This document shows positions 1 to 8,763 of a DNA stretch of 64,000 nt, in pieces. Position numbers and translations under genes: made by a program. Under the pieces are notes generated by a model that searched no databases, was not told the DNA's origin, and saw only the letters and a list, made by a program, of their open reading frames with translations. The DNA comes from Methanobacteriota archaeon (GTDB lineage: Archaea > Halobacteriota > Methanosarcinia > Methanosarcinales > Methanosarcinaceae): contig JAENZL010000011.1 of assembly GCA_016841265.1 (NCBI GenBank), forward strand, positions 1 to 64,000, given 5' to 3'. The first letter of the stretch is position 1. Each line of letters begins with the position of its first letter.

Positions 1-50
1 AAAAAGAAATGAAACGGATAAACAAAAAAAGAAATGAAACGGATAAACAA
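1..50. repeat. 25-bp direct repeat, two copies
   Basis: Two adjacent A-rich copies with a period of 25 bp; the core GAAATGAAACGG starts at 6 and again at 31. It lies just beyond the 3' end of the M42 peptidase gene. It resembles the short tandem arrays found in many other spacers of this window. No function can be read from it. Confidence 0.8.
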
Positions 51-71
51 AAAAAGGAAAAAACAAAAACA

Positions 72-114
72 GAGAACTGAACCGGGACTTTTCCCCGGCT
101 CAGAGGCAGTTCTC
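72..114 (-). terminator. Terminator hairpin of the M42 peptidase gene
   Basis: An outer 8-bp stem (72-79 with 107-114) encloses a GC-rich inner stem (82-86 with 94-98). Read on the minus strand, the structure lies directly after the stop codon of the M42 gene and is followed by a long T-rich run (positions 70 down to about 25). This has the form of an intrinsic-type terminator. Confidence 0.65.
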
Positions 115-116
115 AA

Positions 117-1190
117 TCAGAAATACCTGTCCACATTCTCTATAGCCTTCACAATGAGGTTTACACAGGCTTCCACGTCGGCCATATCCAGGACCTCCAC
201 AGGGGAGTGGATATAGCGGGTTGCAATACTGACGGTGCCCGTGGGAATGCCTTCCCGGGTCAGATGGATAGCAGTGGCGTCGGTGGTGCCTCCGGATCCT
301 ACTCCCAGCTGGCAGGAGATATCATTATTCCCGGCAGTTTCCCTCAGCCACCTGAGGACCTGAGGGTGGGCAATAAGGCCTCTCCCCGAGGCATCGGCAA
401 CCGTAATAACCGGCCCTTTCCCGATTTCAAGGTGGGAATCGTTCTTGCTGATACCGGGGTGATCTCCGGGGATCGTGGTATCGACGGCAAGGGCAACGTC
501 CGGGTTAAGCCCGTAAGCCGAAGTTCTGGCCCCTTTGAGTCCCACTTCTTCCTGGACAGTGCCGACGGCGTATACGTTTGCGTCGACATTAAGTTCAGAA
601 AGCCGTTTCATCACTTCTACAAGGATCACGACACCTGCCCGGTTGTCAAAGGCTTTGGAAGTTACTTTCCCATTTGCCAGAGGCACGAACTCCCGGTCTA
701 TAGAGACAGGGGTCCCGATCTCAACCCCGAGCATTTCGGCGTCTTCGGCGTCCTTTGCCCCTATATCGATAAACATGTCTTCGGCCTTTACAGGCTTTTT
801 CCGATCTTCATCTTTCATCACATGGGGAGGCTTGGACCCAATGACCCCGGGAATGGTACCATTCTTGCCGTGAACCCGGACCCGCTGGTTCAGAAGGGTC
901 TGGTCAAACCAGCCGCCTATTGTAACAAAACGCAGGAACCCGTTCTCGTCAATATACTTGACCATGAGCCCGATTTCGTCCATGTGCGCAGCCAGCATTA
1001 CGGAAGGCCCTTTTCCCTTTTTAGTTGCTATAAGGTTCCCCATAGTATCGGTCCGGGTGCCGTCAACGTAAGGTTCGAGCTCCTTTTCCAGAAGTTTCCG
1101 GACCTCCCCCTCGGAACCGGAAATCCCATGAGCGTTTGTATACTTTTCAAGAAGATCCTGAATTTCATCAAATTTCTTGCCTTCTTCCAT
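117..1190 (-). CDS. M42 family metallo-aminopeptidase (TET-like)
   Basis: Predicted cytosolic aminopeptidase of the M42 (tetrahedral, TET) family, which removes N-terminal residues from peptides, probably downstream of the proteasome. Metal-ligand and catalytic motifs are present in the family order: AAHMDE (His/Asp), KAFDNRAG (bridging Asp), VQEEVGLKGA (catalytic and ligand Glu), and AVDTT (Asp), with a late His in RYIHSP. The length of about 357 residues is usual for the family. The ATG at 1190 is preferred over a TTG at 1205, because GGAG lies about 9 nt upstream of it. The gene stands alone, with a tandem-repeat spacer upstream and a strong hairpin downstream. The family call is firm; the exact peptide preference is not readable. 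Confidence 0.93.
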   Translation of the reverse strand: MEEGKKFDEIQDLLEKYTNAHGISGSEGEVRKLLEKELEPYVDGTRTDTMGNLIATKKGKGPSVMLAAHMDEIGLMVKYIDENGFLRFVTIGGWFDQTLLNQRVRVHGKNGTIPGVIGSKPPHVMKDEDRKKPVKAEDMFIDIGAKDAEDAEMLGVEIGTPVSIDREFVPLANGKVTSKAFDNRAGVVILVEVMKRLSELNVDANVYAVGTVQEEVGLKGARTSAYGLNPDVALAVDTTIPGDHPGISKNDSHLEIGKGPVITVADASGRGLIAHPQVLRWLRETAGNNDISCQLGVGSGGTTDATAIHLTREGIPTGTVSIATRYIHSPVEVLDMADVEACVNLIVKAIENVDRYF

Positions 1191-1210
1191 TATAAGTATC
1201 TCCAAAATTT

Positions 1211-1377
1211 TCAGTTACTTATTATTCCCAGTTACTTATTATTTCCAGTTACTTATTATTTCCAGTTACTTATTATAATCAGCAATTATTAATTTTCAGT
1301 TATTTATTATAATCAGCAATTATTAATTTTCAGTTACTTATTATAATCAGCAATTATTAATTTTCAGTTATTTATTA
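1211..1377. repeat. Two nested tandem arrays (17 bp and 34 bp)
   Basis: Four copies of a 17-bp unit, CAGTTACTTATTATTTC-like, start at 1212, 1229, 1246 and 1263. They run into three copies of a 34-bp unit (starts 1275, 1309, 1343) that contains the same CAGTTA..TTATT core. The longer unit therefore seems to derive from the shorter one. The array sits directly upstream of the minus-strand M42 gene, so it probably separates or contains its promoter. The rest of 1378-1614 is AT-rich, with no gene seen. Confidence 0.85.
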
Positions 1378-1614
1378 TTTTATCACTTATTTGTCACTTA
1401 TTTATATTCAAGACACTCTATTTACAGGAGTTTAATTTGCCCGGTGTTGTCATATTACTTCGAGTACTATCTTTTCATTAGGTACAATAGTTGTTTAAGC
1501 TTTTGACCGCAGGACCTGAATATTATTTTAAGGCATGTAAGGCATTTTCGGGAGCTGGAAGGACAGAAACATTAAAATCCCTTCAGGTGTATTCTGGAGA
1601 CAGGTGAAAATCAT

Positions 1615-1968
1615 ATGACAGCAGAATTACCTCCGCAAATCCAGAACCAGATTGCACAACTTCAGCAGGTTCAGCAGCAGATCCAGGCACTTGCAATGCA
1701 GAAATCCCAGATCGAAGCTATGCAGAAAGAGTCGAAGATGGCTCTTGAAGAACTCGAAAAACTCTCAGACGATGCGCTGGTCTACCGGACAGTCGGGGAA
1801 CTGGTCATAAAAACGGACAAAGTGGAATCTATCGCCAAACTGAAAGACAGGGAAGAGACCCTCTCACTCAGGCTCCAGTCCATTACAAGGCAGGAAGAAC
1901 GGCTTACAACCCGCTTCAAACAGCTCCAGGAGCAGATCCAGCAGGCATTGGGTCCCAGGACACAATAA
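1615..1968 (+). CDS. pfdB: Prefoldin subunit beta
   Basis: Beta subunit of the archaeal prefoldin hexamer, a cytosolic holdase chaperone that hands unfolded proteins to the thermosome. The 117 residues are almost entirely two long Gln/Glu/Lys-rich coiled coils (about residues 5-45 and 75-115). A short central beta segment, ALVYRTVGELVIKTDK, forms the hairpin that builds the prefoldin barrel. GGTGA lies about 10 nt before the ATG. The DHH phosphoesterase gene follows in the same direction after 138 bp, so the two may be co-transcribed. Confidence 0.93.
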   Translation: MTAELPPQIQNQIAQLQQVQQQIQALAMQKSQIEAMQKESKMALEELEKLSDDALVYRTVGELVIKTDKVESIAKLKDREETLSLRLQSITRQEERLTTRFKQLQEQIQQALGPRTQ

Positions 1969-2106
1969 CTTTTTATTTTTCCTTTTACATACTATTGTAC
2001 AGACACCTGAAATGTACATTAGTGAACGCCGGGTATGCACAGAAACCCGGCATCCAGTCCCTGGATGTATCGATACCTGAAAGAAAAGCGACAGCCAGAG
2101 TGAACA

Positions 2107-3105
2107 ATGCAAGTAGACGAAGCGGAGTTTTTCAACCGGCTCCTTGACTATCAAAATATTTTATATTTGTGCCACCGGAACGCAGATCCGGATGCTGTAA
2201 GCAGCGCTTTTGCTCTTTCCGAAGCCGTGGGGGGGACCGTAGGACTTGTAGACAGTTGCAACCGGGTAGCTTCCGTCCTGGTCGAGAAGCTGGAGATAAA
2301 GGTTGTAGAAAAACCCAACCTGAGTGACTACGGCTTTGTCGTGGTAGTGGACACTTCTACAAAAGCACAGCTAAACGACCTTGAACTAACCAATTACTGC
2401 GTGATAGACCACCATACCACCACTGCCCTTACAGAAAATGCCGAGTTTTACCTGCACCGCAATGCCACCTCCACCGTTGAGATTGTCTACGATATCTTAA
2501 AGTCCATTGGTGCCCCCATCACCCGCAGGGTGGGAATAGGGATGATCACCGGGATTATCACGGACACCGGCCATTTTAAGCACGCGGCGGTGGAAACATT
2601 CCGGACCGTAGCAAACATTATAGAAGCCAGCGGTGTGGAATACGGAGAGGTGCTTGACATAATGGCAGCCACCCCCCAGGATATTTCTATGCGTATTGCG
2701 ATCCTGAAAGCCGCAAGCCGATCAGAAATATATCGGGTGGGAGACATGCTTATTGCAACTTCCCACGTGAGCTCTTACGGGGGTTCGGCCTCGTCCATGC
2801 TAATTAACATTGGGGCTGATGTAGCCTTTGTCGGCACTGCCAGAGACGGAAGCGTAAGAGTAAGCGCCCGGGCAAAGCGAGATGCCGTAAACTCAGGAGT
2901 CAATCTCGGACAGCTCATGGAAGATGTCAGTAAAGAATACAACGGCACAGGAGGCGGACATTCCGGAGCCGCGGGGATCGAAGTGATCGCAGACATGGAC
3001 GAAGTGCTCAGGAAATGCAAGGATGGGACCCGGAAGATATTTGAAAATTCCCTGGGAAAAACGCCCGGAGACATCTCTATAGAGGACGAAAAGGAAGAAA
3101 ATTAA
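2107..3105 (+). CDS. DHH/DHHA1 family phosphoesterase
   Basis: A cytosolic DHH-superfamily phosphoesterase of 332 residues, in the RecJ/NrnA-like group that cleaves phosphodiester bonds in nucleic acids or small nucleotides with Mn2+. Visible motifs are CHRNADPDAVSSAFAL (motif I), VVDTST (motif II), VIDHHTTT (the DHH signature) and, in the C-terminal DHHA1 domain, GGGHSGAAG, which binds substrate. It follows prefoldin beta, a pairing that resembles other methanogen genomes. The sequence alone does not separate a nano-RNase or pAp phosphatase role from a DNA-repair role. Confidence 0.88.
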   Translation: MQVDEAEFFNRLLDYQNILYLCHRNADPDAVSSAFALSEAVGGTVGLVDSCNRVASVLVEKLEIKVVEKPNLSDYGFVVVVDTSTKAQLNDLELTNYCVIDHHTTTALTENAEFYLHRNATSTVEIVYDILKSIGAPITRRVGIGMITGIITDTGHFKHAAVETFRTVANIIEASGVEYGEVLDIMAATPQDISMRIAILKAASRSEIYRVGDMLIATSHVSSYGGSASSMLINIGADVAFVGTARDGSVRVSARAKRDAVNSGVNLGQLMEDVSKEYNGTGGGHSGAAGIEVIADMDEVLRKCKDGTRKIFENSLGKTPGDISIEDEKEEN

Positions 3106-3587
3106 ACGTTAGAAAAACAGGCAGACGGAAAATACATTTTCCAGGGATCCTGGGAAAGTTATTTTTCAAAAGGTCCATCGAGGCCTTTTTTAAACAATAT
3201 AAAAAATAGAAAGTCAAAATAAAAAGTCCGGATGGATTTTACGGGATTCCGGCTTTGAAAATAATCAGAACTCTTTTCTCTTTTGATACGCGGAACAATT
3301 TTGATACGCGGAACAATTATTTTTTATATGAGAATCCAGCTTAATTCTCACAATGCCAGATCTACCGGAAATTAGTATCCGCCTGAAGGAAACCTGCCGC
3401 AGGACACCAGAATATACTTAGGGCGACAGGCAGGCGATGCATGAAGTGAGGGGAGAGCTGGCGTGAAAAAACATGACCTGAAAGGGGCATGAAATGAAAA
3501 ACATGACACGGAAAAAGCAGATTAAAAATAAAGGCCTGCAAAAGTACAGCCTCAAATAACGTTTAAAAAATACAGAGCGTGAAAAAA
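3106..3587. other. Spacer with an 18-bp direct repeat and a TATA-like element
   Basis: No gene was seen. TTTGATACGCGGAACAAT occurs twice in direct tandem (3282-3299 and 3300-3317), immediately followed by a TATA-like run (about 3318-3328). This is a plausible promoter for the downstream ligase gene, with a repeated upstream element. The short open frames here lack a ribosome binding site and are not called. Confidence 0.5.
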
Positions 3588-4892
3588 ATGCCAGAATACT
3601 GGGATCCTGAAATCGAAACAATGCCTGTAGCAGAACTTAAAAAACTACAGGAAGCAAAACTGAGAGAAATAGTGCACTATGTGTATGAGAATTCTCCTTT
3701 TTACAGGAACAGGTTTGACGAACACGGCGTCAGCCCGGATGACATCCGGACCCTTGAAGATGTCAGGAAATTACCTTTTACGTTTAAGCAGGATCTCAGA
3801 GACACCTACCCCACCGGAATGTTTTGCGTCCCCAATTCAAAACTGGTCCGCTTTCACGCCTCTTCGGGGACAAGCGGAAAGCCGACAGTTGTGGGTTACA
3901 CGGAAAAAGACATCGACAACTGGGCTACGTCTCTTGCCCGGGCATTAACATCGATAGGGATCGGAAAAGAGGACGTGCTTCAGGTCAGCTACGGATACGG
4001 ACTTTTCACCGGGGGGCTTGGAGCGCATTATGCCGCAGAGAAAGTAGGAGCTACAGTGCTCCCTACAAGCTCCGGAAATACGGAAAAGCAGATTGAGCTG
4101 ATGAAAGACCTGGGAAGCACGGTTATTGCCTGCACCCCCTCTTACTTTGCCTACATGATCGAAGCAGCCAGGGAGCAGGGAATCAGCATAAAAGATGACA
4201 CGAAAATGAAGGCAGGAGTTTTCGGTGCAGAGCCCTGGTCCCCCGAACTCAGGGAACGGATCGAAAAGGAATCCGGAATAAAAGCCTATGACATATACGG
4301 GACTTCGGAAATGAGCGGCCCACTATTCACCGAATGCAGCGAACAGCACGGCATTCACATCTGGGCAGATATGTATCTGGTAGAAATCCTGGATCCGGAA
4401 ACAGGAGAGCCGGTCCCTGACGGAGAAACCGGAGAGCTCGTAATAACAACCCTTGCCAAGGAAGCCCTTCCTCTGATCCGATACAGGGTCAAAGACCTGA
4501 CCAGAAAGACAGAGGAACCCTGCAAATGCGGCCGGACCCACCCAAGGATCATGCGGATTACAGGCAGGACGGACGACATGCTCATTATTCGCGGAATCAA
4601 CGTCTTCCCCGGCCAGGTCGAGTCAGTCCTGATGAAGATCCCGGAAGTTGGAAACCACTTTATGATGATTGTGGACCGGGTGGGGGAACTGGATACCATT
4701 ACATTGCAGATTGAGATGAACGAGTCTGCCTTCAGCGACCGGATGTCGGACATGATGTCCCTGGAGAAGAAAGTTGCAGGTGCACTGAAAAGCGTGCTGA
4801 ACCTGGCGGTCCGGGTGGAGCTTGTGGAACACGGATCCCTCCCCCGCTCCATGGGCAAGTCGAAGAAAGTAATCGACAACCGGAAACTTTGA
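3588..4892 (+). CDS. Phenylacetate-CoA ligase family protein (PaaK-like)
   Basis: An adenylate-forming ligase that activates an aryl-acetate (phenylacetate or indoleacetate type) to its CoA thioester with ATP. The 434 residues show the AMP-binding loop SSGTSGKPTVVGYT, then GAEPWSPELR, YGTSEMSGP, and the late hinge and C-terminal motif RTDDMLIIRGINVFP, in the order of the PaaK family. The ATG at 3588 is preferred over the GTG at 3579 because the family usually begins at about MPEYWD. The next gene encodes an ACT-domain protein; in archaea such pairs often accompany indolepyruvate oxidoreductase and aromatic amino acid metabolism. That pathway role is inferred. Confidence 0.88.
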   Translation: MPEYWDPEIETMPVAELKKLQEAKLREIVHYVYENSPFYRNRFDEHGVSPDDIRTLEDVRKLPFTFKQDLRDTYPTGMFCVPNSKLVRFHASSGTSGKPTVVGYTEKDIDNWATSLARALTSIGIGKEDVLQVSYGYGLFTGGLGAHYAAEKVGATVLPTSSGNTEKQIELMKDLGSTVIACTPSYFAYMIEAAREQGISIKDDTKMKAGVFGAEPWSPELRERIEKESGIKAYDIYGTSEMSGPLFTECSEQHGIHIWADMYLVEILDPETGEPVPDGETGELVITTLAKEALPLIRYRVKDLTRKTEEPCKCGRTHPRIMRITGRTDDMLIIRGINVFPGQVESVLMKIPEVGNHFMMIVDRVGELDTITLQIEMNESAFSDRMSDMMSLEKKVAGALKSVLNLAVRVELVEHGSLPRSMGKSKKVIDNRKL

Positions 4893-5439
4893 AATCCTGA
4901 AGGCTCGAAGGGACCGGAGAGTTTCTGAAAAAGATTTGAAGAGGAATTCGAGAGAAAAGTCAGTAAAAACTCAAAGAAGAGACTCGAGCAAAAAAAATCA
5001 AGTATAAACTCAAGCAAAAAGACCCGGGTTAGAAAGATGCTTCTGCAGAAAAGGAATCCTGCAGAACGTATCTCCCTCTTCTTTACGATTCCTTTTTGGC
5101 CCCTATGTTCCTGATTATCGCACAGATCAGTATTCAAAATATTAACATGTAAGTTTAAAATATAAACAGCAACTTATATTATATTCTGGAAGAAGAAATT
5201 CCCGAATAAAACTCCTGAACAGGTATTAGAGGGTCAGGATTATAACAGAAAGGGGCTAAAACAGGATTAAAGTAATATAATAAGGATAATAAGGGATTCA
5301 TAGGGATAATAAGGAATTCATAAGGTCAATAAGGATTCAGAAGATCAAGAAGAATTCATAAAGTTAATGGGAATTCATAAAGTTAATGAGAATTCAAAAA
5401 AGAAGAATATTCAGGGATGTGAAGGATATGGGTGCTGAA
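4893..5439. other. Spacer with hairpin and short degenerate repeats
   Basis: No gene was seen. Downstream of the ligase, TTCTGCAG (5041-5048) can pair with CTGCAGAA (5059-5066). An alternative pairing joins AAAAGGAAT (5050-5057) with ATTCCTTTT (5088-5096), and the two overlap. Positions 5281-5400 are a degenerate tandem array with a unit of roughly 17-18 bp built on AATTCATAAAGTTAATG. The ACT-domain gene starts at its right edge. Confidence 0.5.
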
Positions 5440-5877
5440 ATGGAAGACAAAGTCATAAAGCAGATTTCCCTTTTTGCGGAAAACAAACCCGGCAGACTTG
5501 CAAGCGTGGCCAACAAGCTGAAAAGCACCGGGATAAATATCAGGGCCTTTACCATAGCGGAATCGGGTGACTTCGGGATTATCCGCATGGTGGTTGACAG
5601 GTCTGACTATGCCCACACCGTCCTCCACGACGCCGGGTTCACGGTTTCGGAGACTAACGTACTGGGGATCGAAATGGACGACGTTCCAGGTAGCATGTCC
5701 CGGATTGCAGAGGTTTTCGGAGAGGCAGAAATCAATCTGGACTACGCCTATGCCTTTGTCACCAGGCAACAAAAAGCCCTCCTCATCGTCAGAGTAAACG
5801 AAATAGAGCGGGCGATCAAGCTTCTGGAAGAAAGTAATATCAAGCTCGTCGGCATGGAAGAGCTTGAAAAAATCTGA
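5440..5877 (+). CDS. ACT-domain amino-acid-binding protein
   Basis: A small cytosolic protein of about 145 residues made of two ACT modules: KQISLFAENKPGRLASVANKL at the N-terminus and LGIEMDDVPGSMSRIAEVFGEAEINLDYAYAF in the second half. ACT modules bind amino acids and serve as allosteric sensors. There is no catalytic domain. It follows the PaaK-like ligase, and stand-alone double-ACT proteins are commonly linked to such ligases, so a role in sensing aromatic amino acids is inferred. GGTG about 7 nt upstream favours the ATG at 5440; in-frame starts exist at 5428 and 5386. Confidence 0.85.
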   Translation: MEDKVIKQISLFAENKPGRLASVANKLKSTGINIRAFTIAESGDFGIIRMVVDRSDYAHTVLHDAGFTVSETNVLGIEMDDVPGSMSRIAEVFGEAEINLDYAYAFVTRQQKALLIVRVNEIERAIKLLEESNIKLVGMEELEKI

Positions 5878-6131
5878 AATTTAAAGAAAACGGATTCCCG
5901 AAAAGGAAGTTTATATTCCAGGAAAAAAAGCTTTTTTAAGCGAAAAAAGGAAAGAATCCAGAAACCTGAGACCGTATATTTGTTCCAGGCTTTCTGGAAA
6001 GCTCTCTATTTTTAGATCGCCCGGATCTTATCCCTGCAACTCATCATTCTTAATTCAGGATAAACGTTTCATAGAGTAAACATATTATAAACGGCCTTTT
6101 TTATGGGTTATCGACCCTTCGATTGAATATA

Positions 6132-6194
6132 CCCACTAAATATAAAAAAGGATTAACCAGATCCCACTAAATATAAAAAAAGGATTAACCAGAT
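6132..6194 (+). promoter_or_regulatory. Duplicated 31-bp element with TATA-like core
   Basis: A 31-bp segment starting CCCACTAAATATAAAAAAGG occurs twice in tandem (6132-6162 and 6163-6194; the second copy has one extra A). Each copy holds an AAATATAAA stretch like an archaeal TATA box. The next gene starts at 6277, so the segment may be a duplicated promoter. The rest of 5878-6276 is AT-rich spacer with no gene. Confidence 0.5.
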
Positions 6195-6276
6195 TAAGAA
6201 AAACTGCAGTGGAACAAAAACCCAAAAAGATGAGCAACAAGGAAGAAGGCATAAAAAGCCGGGTACCTCAATTACA

Positions 6277-6630
6277 ATGACTGAAAGTGTCGAAATTTCG
6301 CACGAAAGTGGAAAGAACTTCTTAAAAAGTAAACTTGGAGGAGCACACACCACCATTATCGGAGGGCGGACAGGAAAAAAGCTCGTGAGGCTTGTAAGCC
6401 AGCACCCCGAAATAAAAAAGATCATCCCCTCAGTGATTTCCGTCAAAGGGACGGCAGGCGGAAAACTCTCCGGAAAAATACTGCGCACCGATGCCAGGGG
6501 AAACCTGAGGATGCTTCTTTCGGAAGGAAGAAGTTTCCAGGAACTCAGGCTCGTAACAACAGTTGGGACAGCTGAAGAAGGGGATAGGATCATGAATGAA
6601 TTAAACGAAATTTTAAAAGAGGCCCTCTAA
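6277..6630 (+). CDS. Conserved archaeal protein, DUF2103-like
   Basis: A 117-residue soluble protein that I place, with moderate confidence, in the DUF2103 family of predicted archaeal metal-binding proteins. It has a glycine-rich start (LGGAHTTIIGGRTGKKLVRLV), an SVKGTAGGKLSGKILRTDARGNLRMLL core, and an acidic C-terminal helix. No catalytic motif is recognisable, and only one cysteine-free basic/His pattern could bind ligand. No Shine-Dalgarno sequence precedes the ATG. Twenty-three bases separate it from the marker-12 gene, so the two are probably co-transcribed. Confidence 0.6.
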   Translation: MTESVEISHESGKNFLKSKLGGAHTTIIGGRTGKKLVRLVSQHPEIKKIIPSVISVKGTAGGKLSGKILRTDARGNLRMLLSEGRSFQELRLVTTVGTAEEGDRIMNELNEILKEAL

Positions 6631-6653
6631 GGCATTTAAGGAGAGATGGCTGC

Positions 6654-7634
6654 TTGGCATTTATAGGGATTGACCACGGAACCACAGCAATGCGTTTTGC
6701 CCTGATAGAAGGAAAGGAAGTACAGACTTTTGAACTTGCCAGGGCTGAAGCGGCTGCCATGTCGGAAGAGGATGTACTTGCATCCATAGAAAAGAATTTT
6801 GGCATTCGCCGCGAAGACATAGAGTTAATTGCCGCCACATATTCCATGGGGGACGGGTTTTCTACAATAAAAGATATCCGTGCCCTGGAAGAAAGAGGGC
6901 TCAGGAGCCTGGAGGGGGCAGGGAAAAAAACAGGCGGAGGCACAAGGGTCTTTGATGCGGTCCGAAACTCCGGTATTCCGGCAGTGGCAATCCCCGGCAT
7001 CCACACGGAAAGCCGGGTAGACCCCCGGATGAAAGTTTTTTCCCACCTCACAAGCCCGGAAAAACTGGGAATAGCTTACCACATCAAATGCCTGGGCTGT
7101 GAGGATTTTGTGGCCTCTGATATAAGTTCCAATACCGTAACCCTCGCCGTCGCAGGAGGGAAGCTGCTTGGAGCAATTGACGCCTGTATCTTTGCCCCGG
7201 GGGTGCACCACGGCCCCCTTGACCTGCAGGCAATCCGGGACGTAGACGCAGGAATTATGAGCGCAAACCAGGCATTCATAGAAGCAGGCACCCTGAAGAT
7301 GACTCCCTATGAAGACCGGGAAGAAATGCTCGCAGCAGCCGAAAAAGGAGAGGCTCCCGCCCTGCTCGCCCTTGACACCATAGCCCTCTTCGCAGCCATG
7401 GAAATCGTCTCCATGCAGCTTCTCCTCAGGGACTACGGGGTTTCGGGAGAAACGGTCTTCCTTGCAGGTTCGGTAGGGGAAGTGGAATATGTCCAAAAGA
7501 AGATCAGCCGACACCTTAACCAGGAGTGCCGCTGCCTCGGGAAATGGCATGCTGCGATCGGCTGTGCCGAGATTGCCAGGGACATTGCCGGAGGAGCAGA
7601 GCAGATCCTCGGTGTGGACGTGGAATATCCATGA
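6654..7634 (+). CDS. Methanogenesis marker protein 12
   Basis: A 326-residue protein of the family called methanogenesis marker 12, present in essentially all methanogens and of unknown function. It has the ASKHA (acetate kinase/Hsp70-like) fold signature: an N-terminal phosphate loop IGIDHGTTAMRFALI, and a second glycine-rich motif VFLAGSVGEVEYV near residue 265. This implies ATP binding. The start is TTG at 6654 with AAGGAGA about 9 nt upstream; an ATG at 6646 is out of frame. It sits just after the DUF2103-like gene. The substrate is unknown. Confidence 0.88.
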   Translation: MAFIGIDHGTTAMRFALIEGKEVQTFELARAEAAAMSEEDVLASIEKNFGIRREDIELIAATYSMGDGFSTIKDIRALEERGLRSLEGAGKKTGGGTRVFDAVRNSGIPAVAIPGIHTESRVDPRMKVFSHLTSPEKLGIAYHIKCLGCEDFVASDISSNTVTLAVAGGKLLGAIDACIFAPGVHHGPLDLQAIRDVDAGIMSANQAFIEAGTLKMTPYEDREEMLAAAEKGEAPALLALDTIALFAAMEIVSMQLLLRDYGVSGETVFLAGSVGEVEYVQKKISRHLNQECRCLGKWHAAIGCAEIARDIAGGAEQILGVDVEYP

Positions 7635-7666
7635 AAAAGAATATCATGTGGCAAGATATCCTTAAT

Positions 7667-7715
7667 GGAAGAGACTGAAAGCGGACAAACTTAAAGGAAG
7701 AGACTGAAAGCGGAG
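7667..7715. repeat. Direct repeat, two copies of about 19 bp
   Basis: GGAAGAGACTGAAAGCGGA occurs twice, 26 bp apart, in the short spacer between the convergent marker-12 and NYN genes. It is one of several local duplications in the spacers of this window. Confidence 0.65.
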
Positions 7716-7753
7716 AAAAGGGAGAAAGGAAAAGAAAAAAGATCGGATCAGAC

Positions 7754-8329
7754 TTATTCCGTGCTTTCCTCCTGTCCGTCTTTCGGGTACTTTTCGAGTT
7801 TCGAGGCGTCCATATCCTCGGGGCCCTCGATTATGTCATACCCGCTCATACTGTCCTTGCTCATCAGGATGACGTAGTCCGCGGAATTCTTAAGCGCCGT
7901 GGAAAATCCGGGTTCTACCCCGAAAATAATCGTTTCTTTCCCGTGTTCATTCGCCTTGTTAAGGAGAGGTTTGAAATCCGCGTCCCGGGTTACAATCGCC
8001 AGGGTGTCAATGTTGGGGTTGTAGACAAGCTCCATGCCTTCCACTGCAAGACGGACGTCCACATCACTTGAACAGATGATGGGTTCAAGGCCATGGTTTT
8101 CGATTGCTTCCACCAGTTTGTCAGAGGCATACTGGTTAAGGAAAACCCTTCCGATCTTGATATTCCCATAATCTTTCAAAACATCCCTTATTTCTTCCAG
8201 GTTCACGTCGAACTCTTTCCTGAGAATGTTCGGACCGTCCACAAGAAGGCCAATCTTCCTCCTCCCGACCTCTTTTTTCGTGCGAAGGTACCTTGAAATC
8301 GAATCGAGTCCGCTTTTTACAGGTTTCAT
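7754..8329 (-). CDS. NYN-domain protein (TIGR00288/LabA-like family)
   Basis: A 191-residue protein with a NYN domain, a PIN-like nuclease fold. The acidic residues expected of the active site are visible: GLLVDGPNILRKEF (first Asp), SDVDVRLAVEGM, and VTRDADFKPLLNKANEHGKETIIFG (Asp pair before the last strands). Families of this type act on RNA or are suspected to. The last 30 residues are acidic and probably disordered. It is transcribed alone on the minus strand. A ribonuclease activity is inferred from the fold only. Confidence 0.82.
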   Translation of the reverse strand: MKPVKSGLDSISRYLRTKKEVGRRKIGLLVDGPNILRKEFDVNLEEIRDVLKDYGNIKIGRVFLNQYASDKLVEAIENHGLEPIICSSDVDVRLAVEGMELVYNPNIDTLAIVTRDADFKPLLNKANEHGKETIIFGVEPGFSTALKNSADYVILMSKDSMSGYDIIEGPEDMDASKLEKYPKDGQEESTE

Positions 8330-8763
8330 TATCGGAATCCTCTATAAATGTTACAAACTCCGGGACTGACAAACCTCTTGCCTTCACGTCCGGCGGATAT
8401 TTCAGAGCAACGCCATAGGAGAAAATAAAACCATTAAACCCTCCGCAGGCCGCCCTGAACCATCTTCACGCTTCAGCCCTGCCTGGCACGGCTTTTAAAG
8501 CATTCGGGATGGTTATTTTTAGTTTGCAGTCCAGGCACCCGAATATTCGGATAACTATCCTATAATATCTATATTTTCTATTATGTAGTAAAGATTTGCA
8601 TCATCAGGCAATTCCGAACCTGAACCCCGGCCTCACTGTCCGAAATGGGTCAGGACCGAGAGGCACTTAATATAGGAATCGGAAATCCCGGAAACGTAAA
8701 TCAACCCGCTAATTATGTGACGTATCATACAATTTTATGTGGTGTGATATATAATTGATAGGA
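8330..8763. other. Intergenic region with no recognised feature
   Basis: This is a 434-bp gap between two minus-strand genes. The half next to the NYN gene should hold its promoter, but no clear TATA box was singled out. The half next to 8764 is AT-rich. No RNA gene or conserved reading frame was seen. Confidence 0.4.

Noticed and set aside
117-1292. Long plus-strand open frame (361 codons) opposite the M42 gene
   Set aside because: It is antisense to a clear M42 peptidase; its product resembles no family and its composition is that of a shadow frame.
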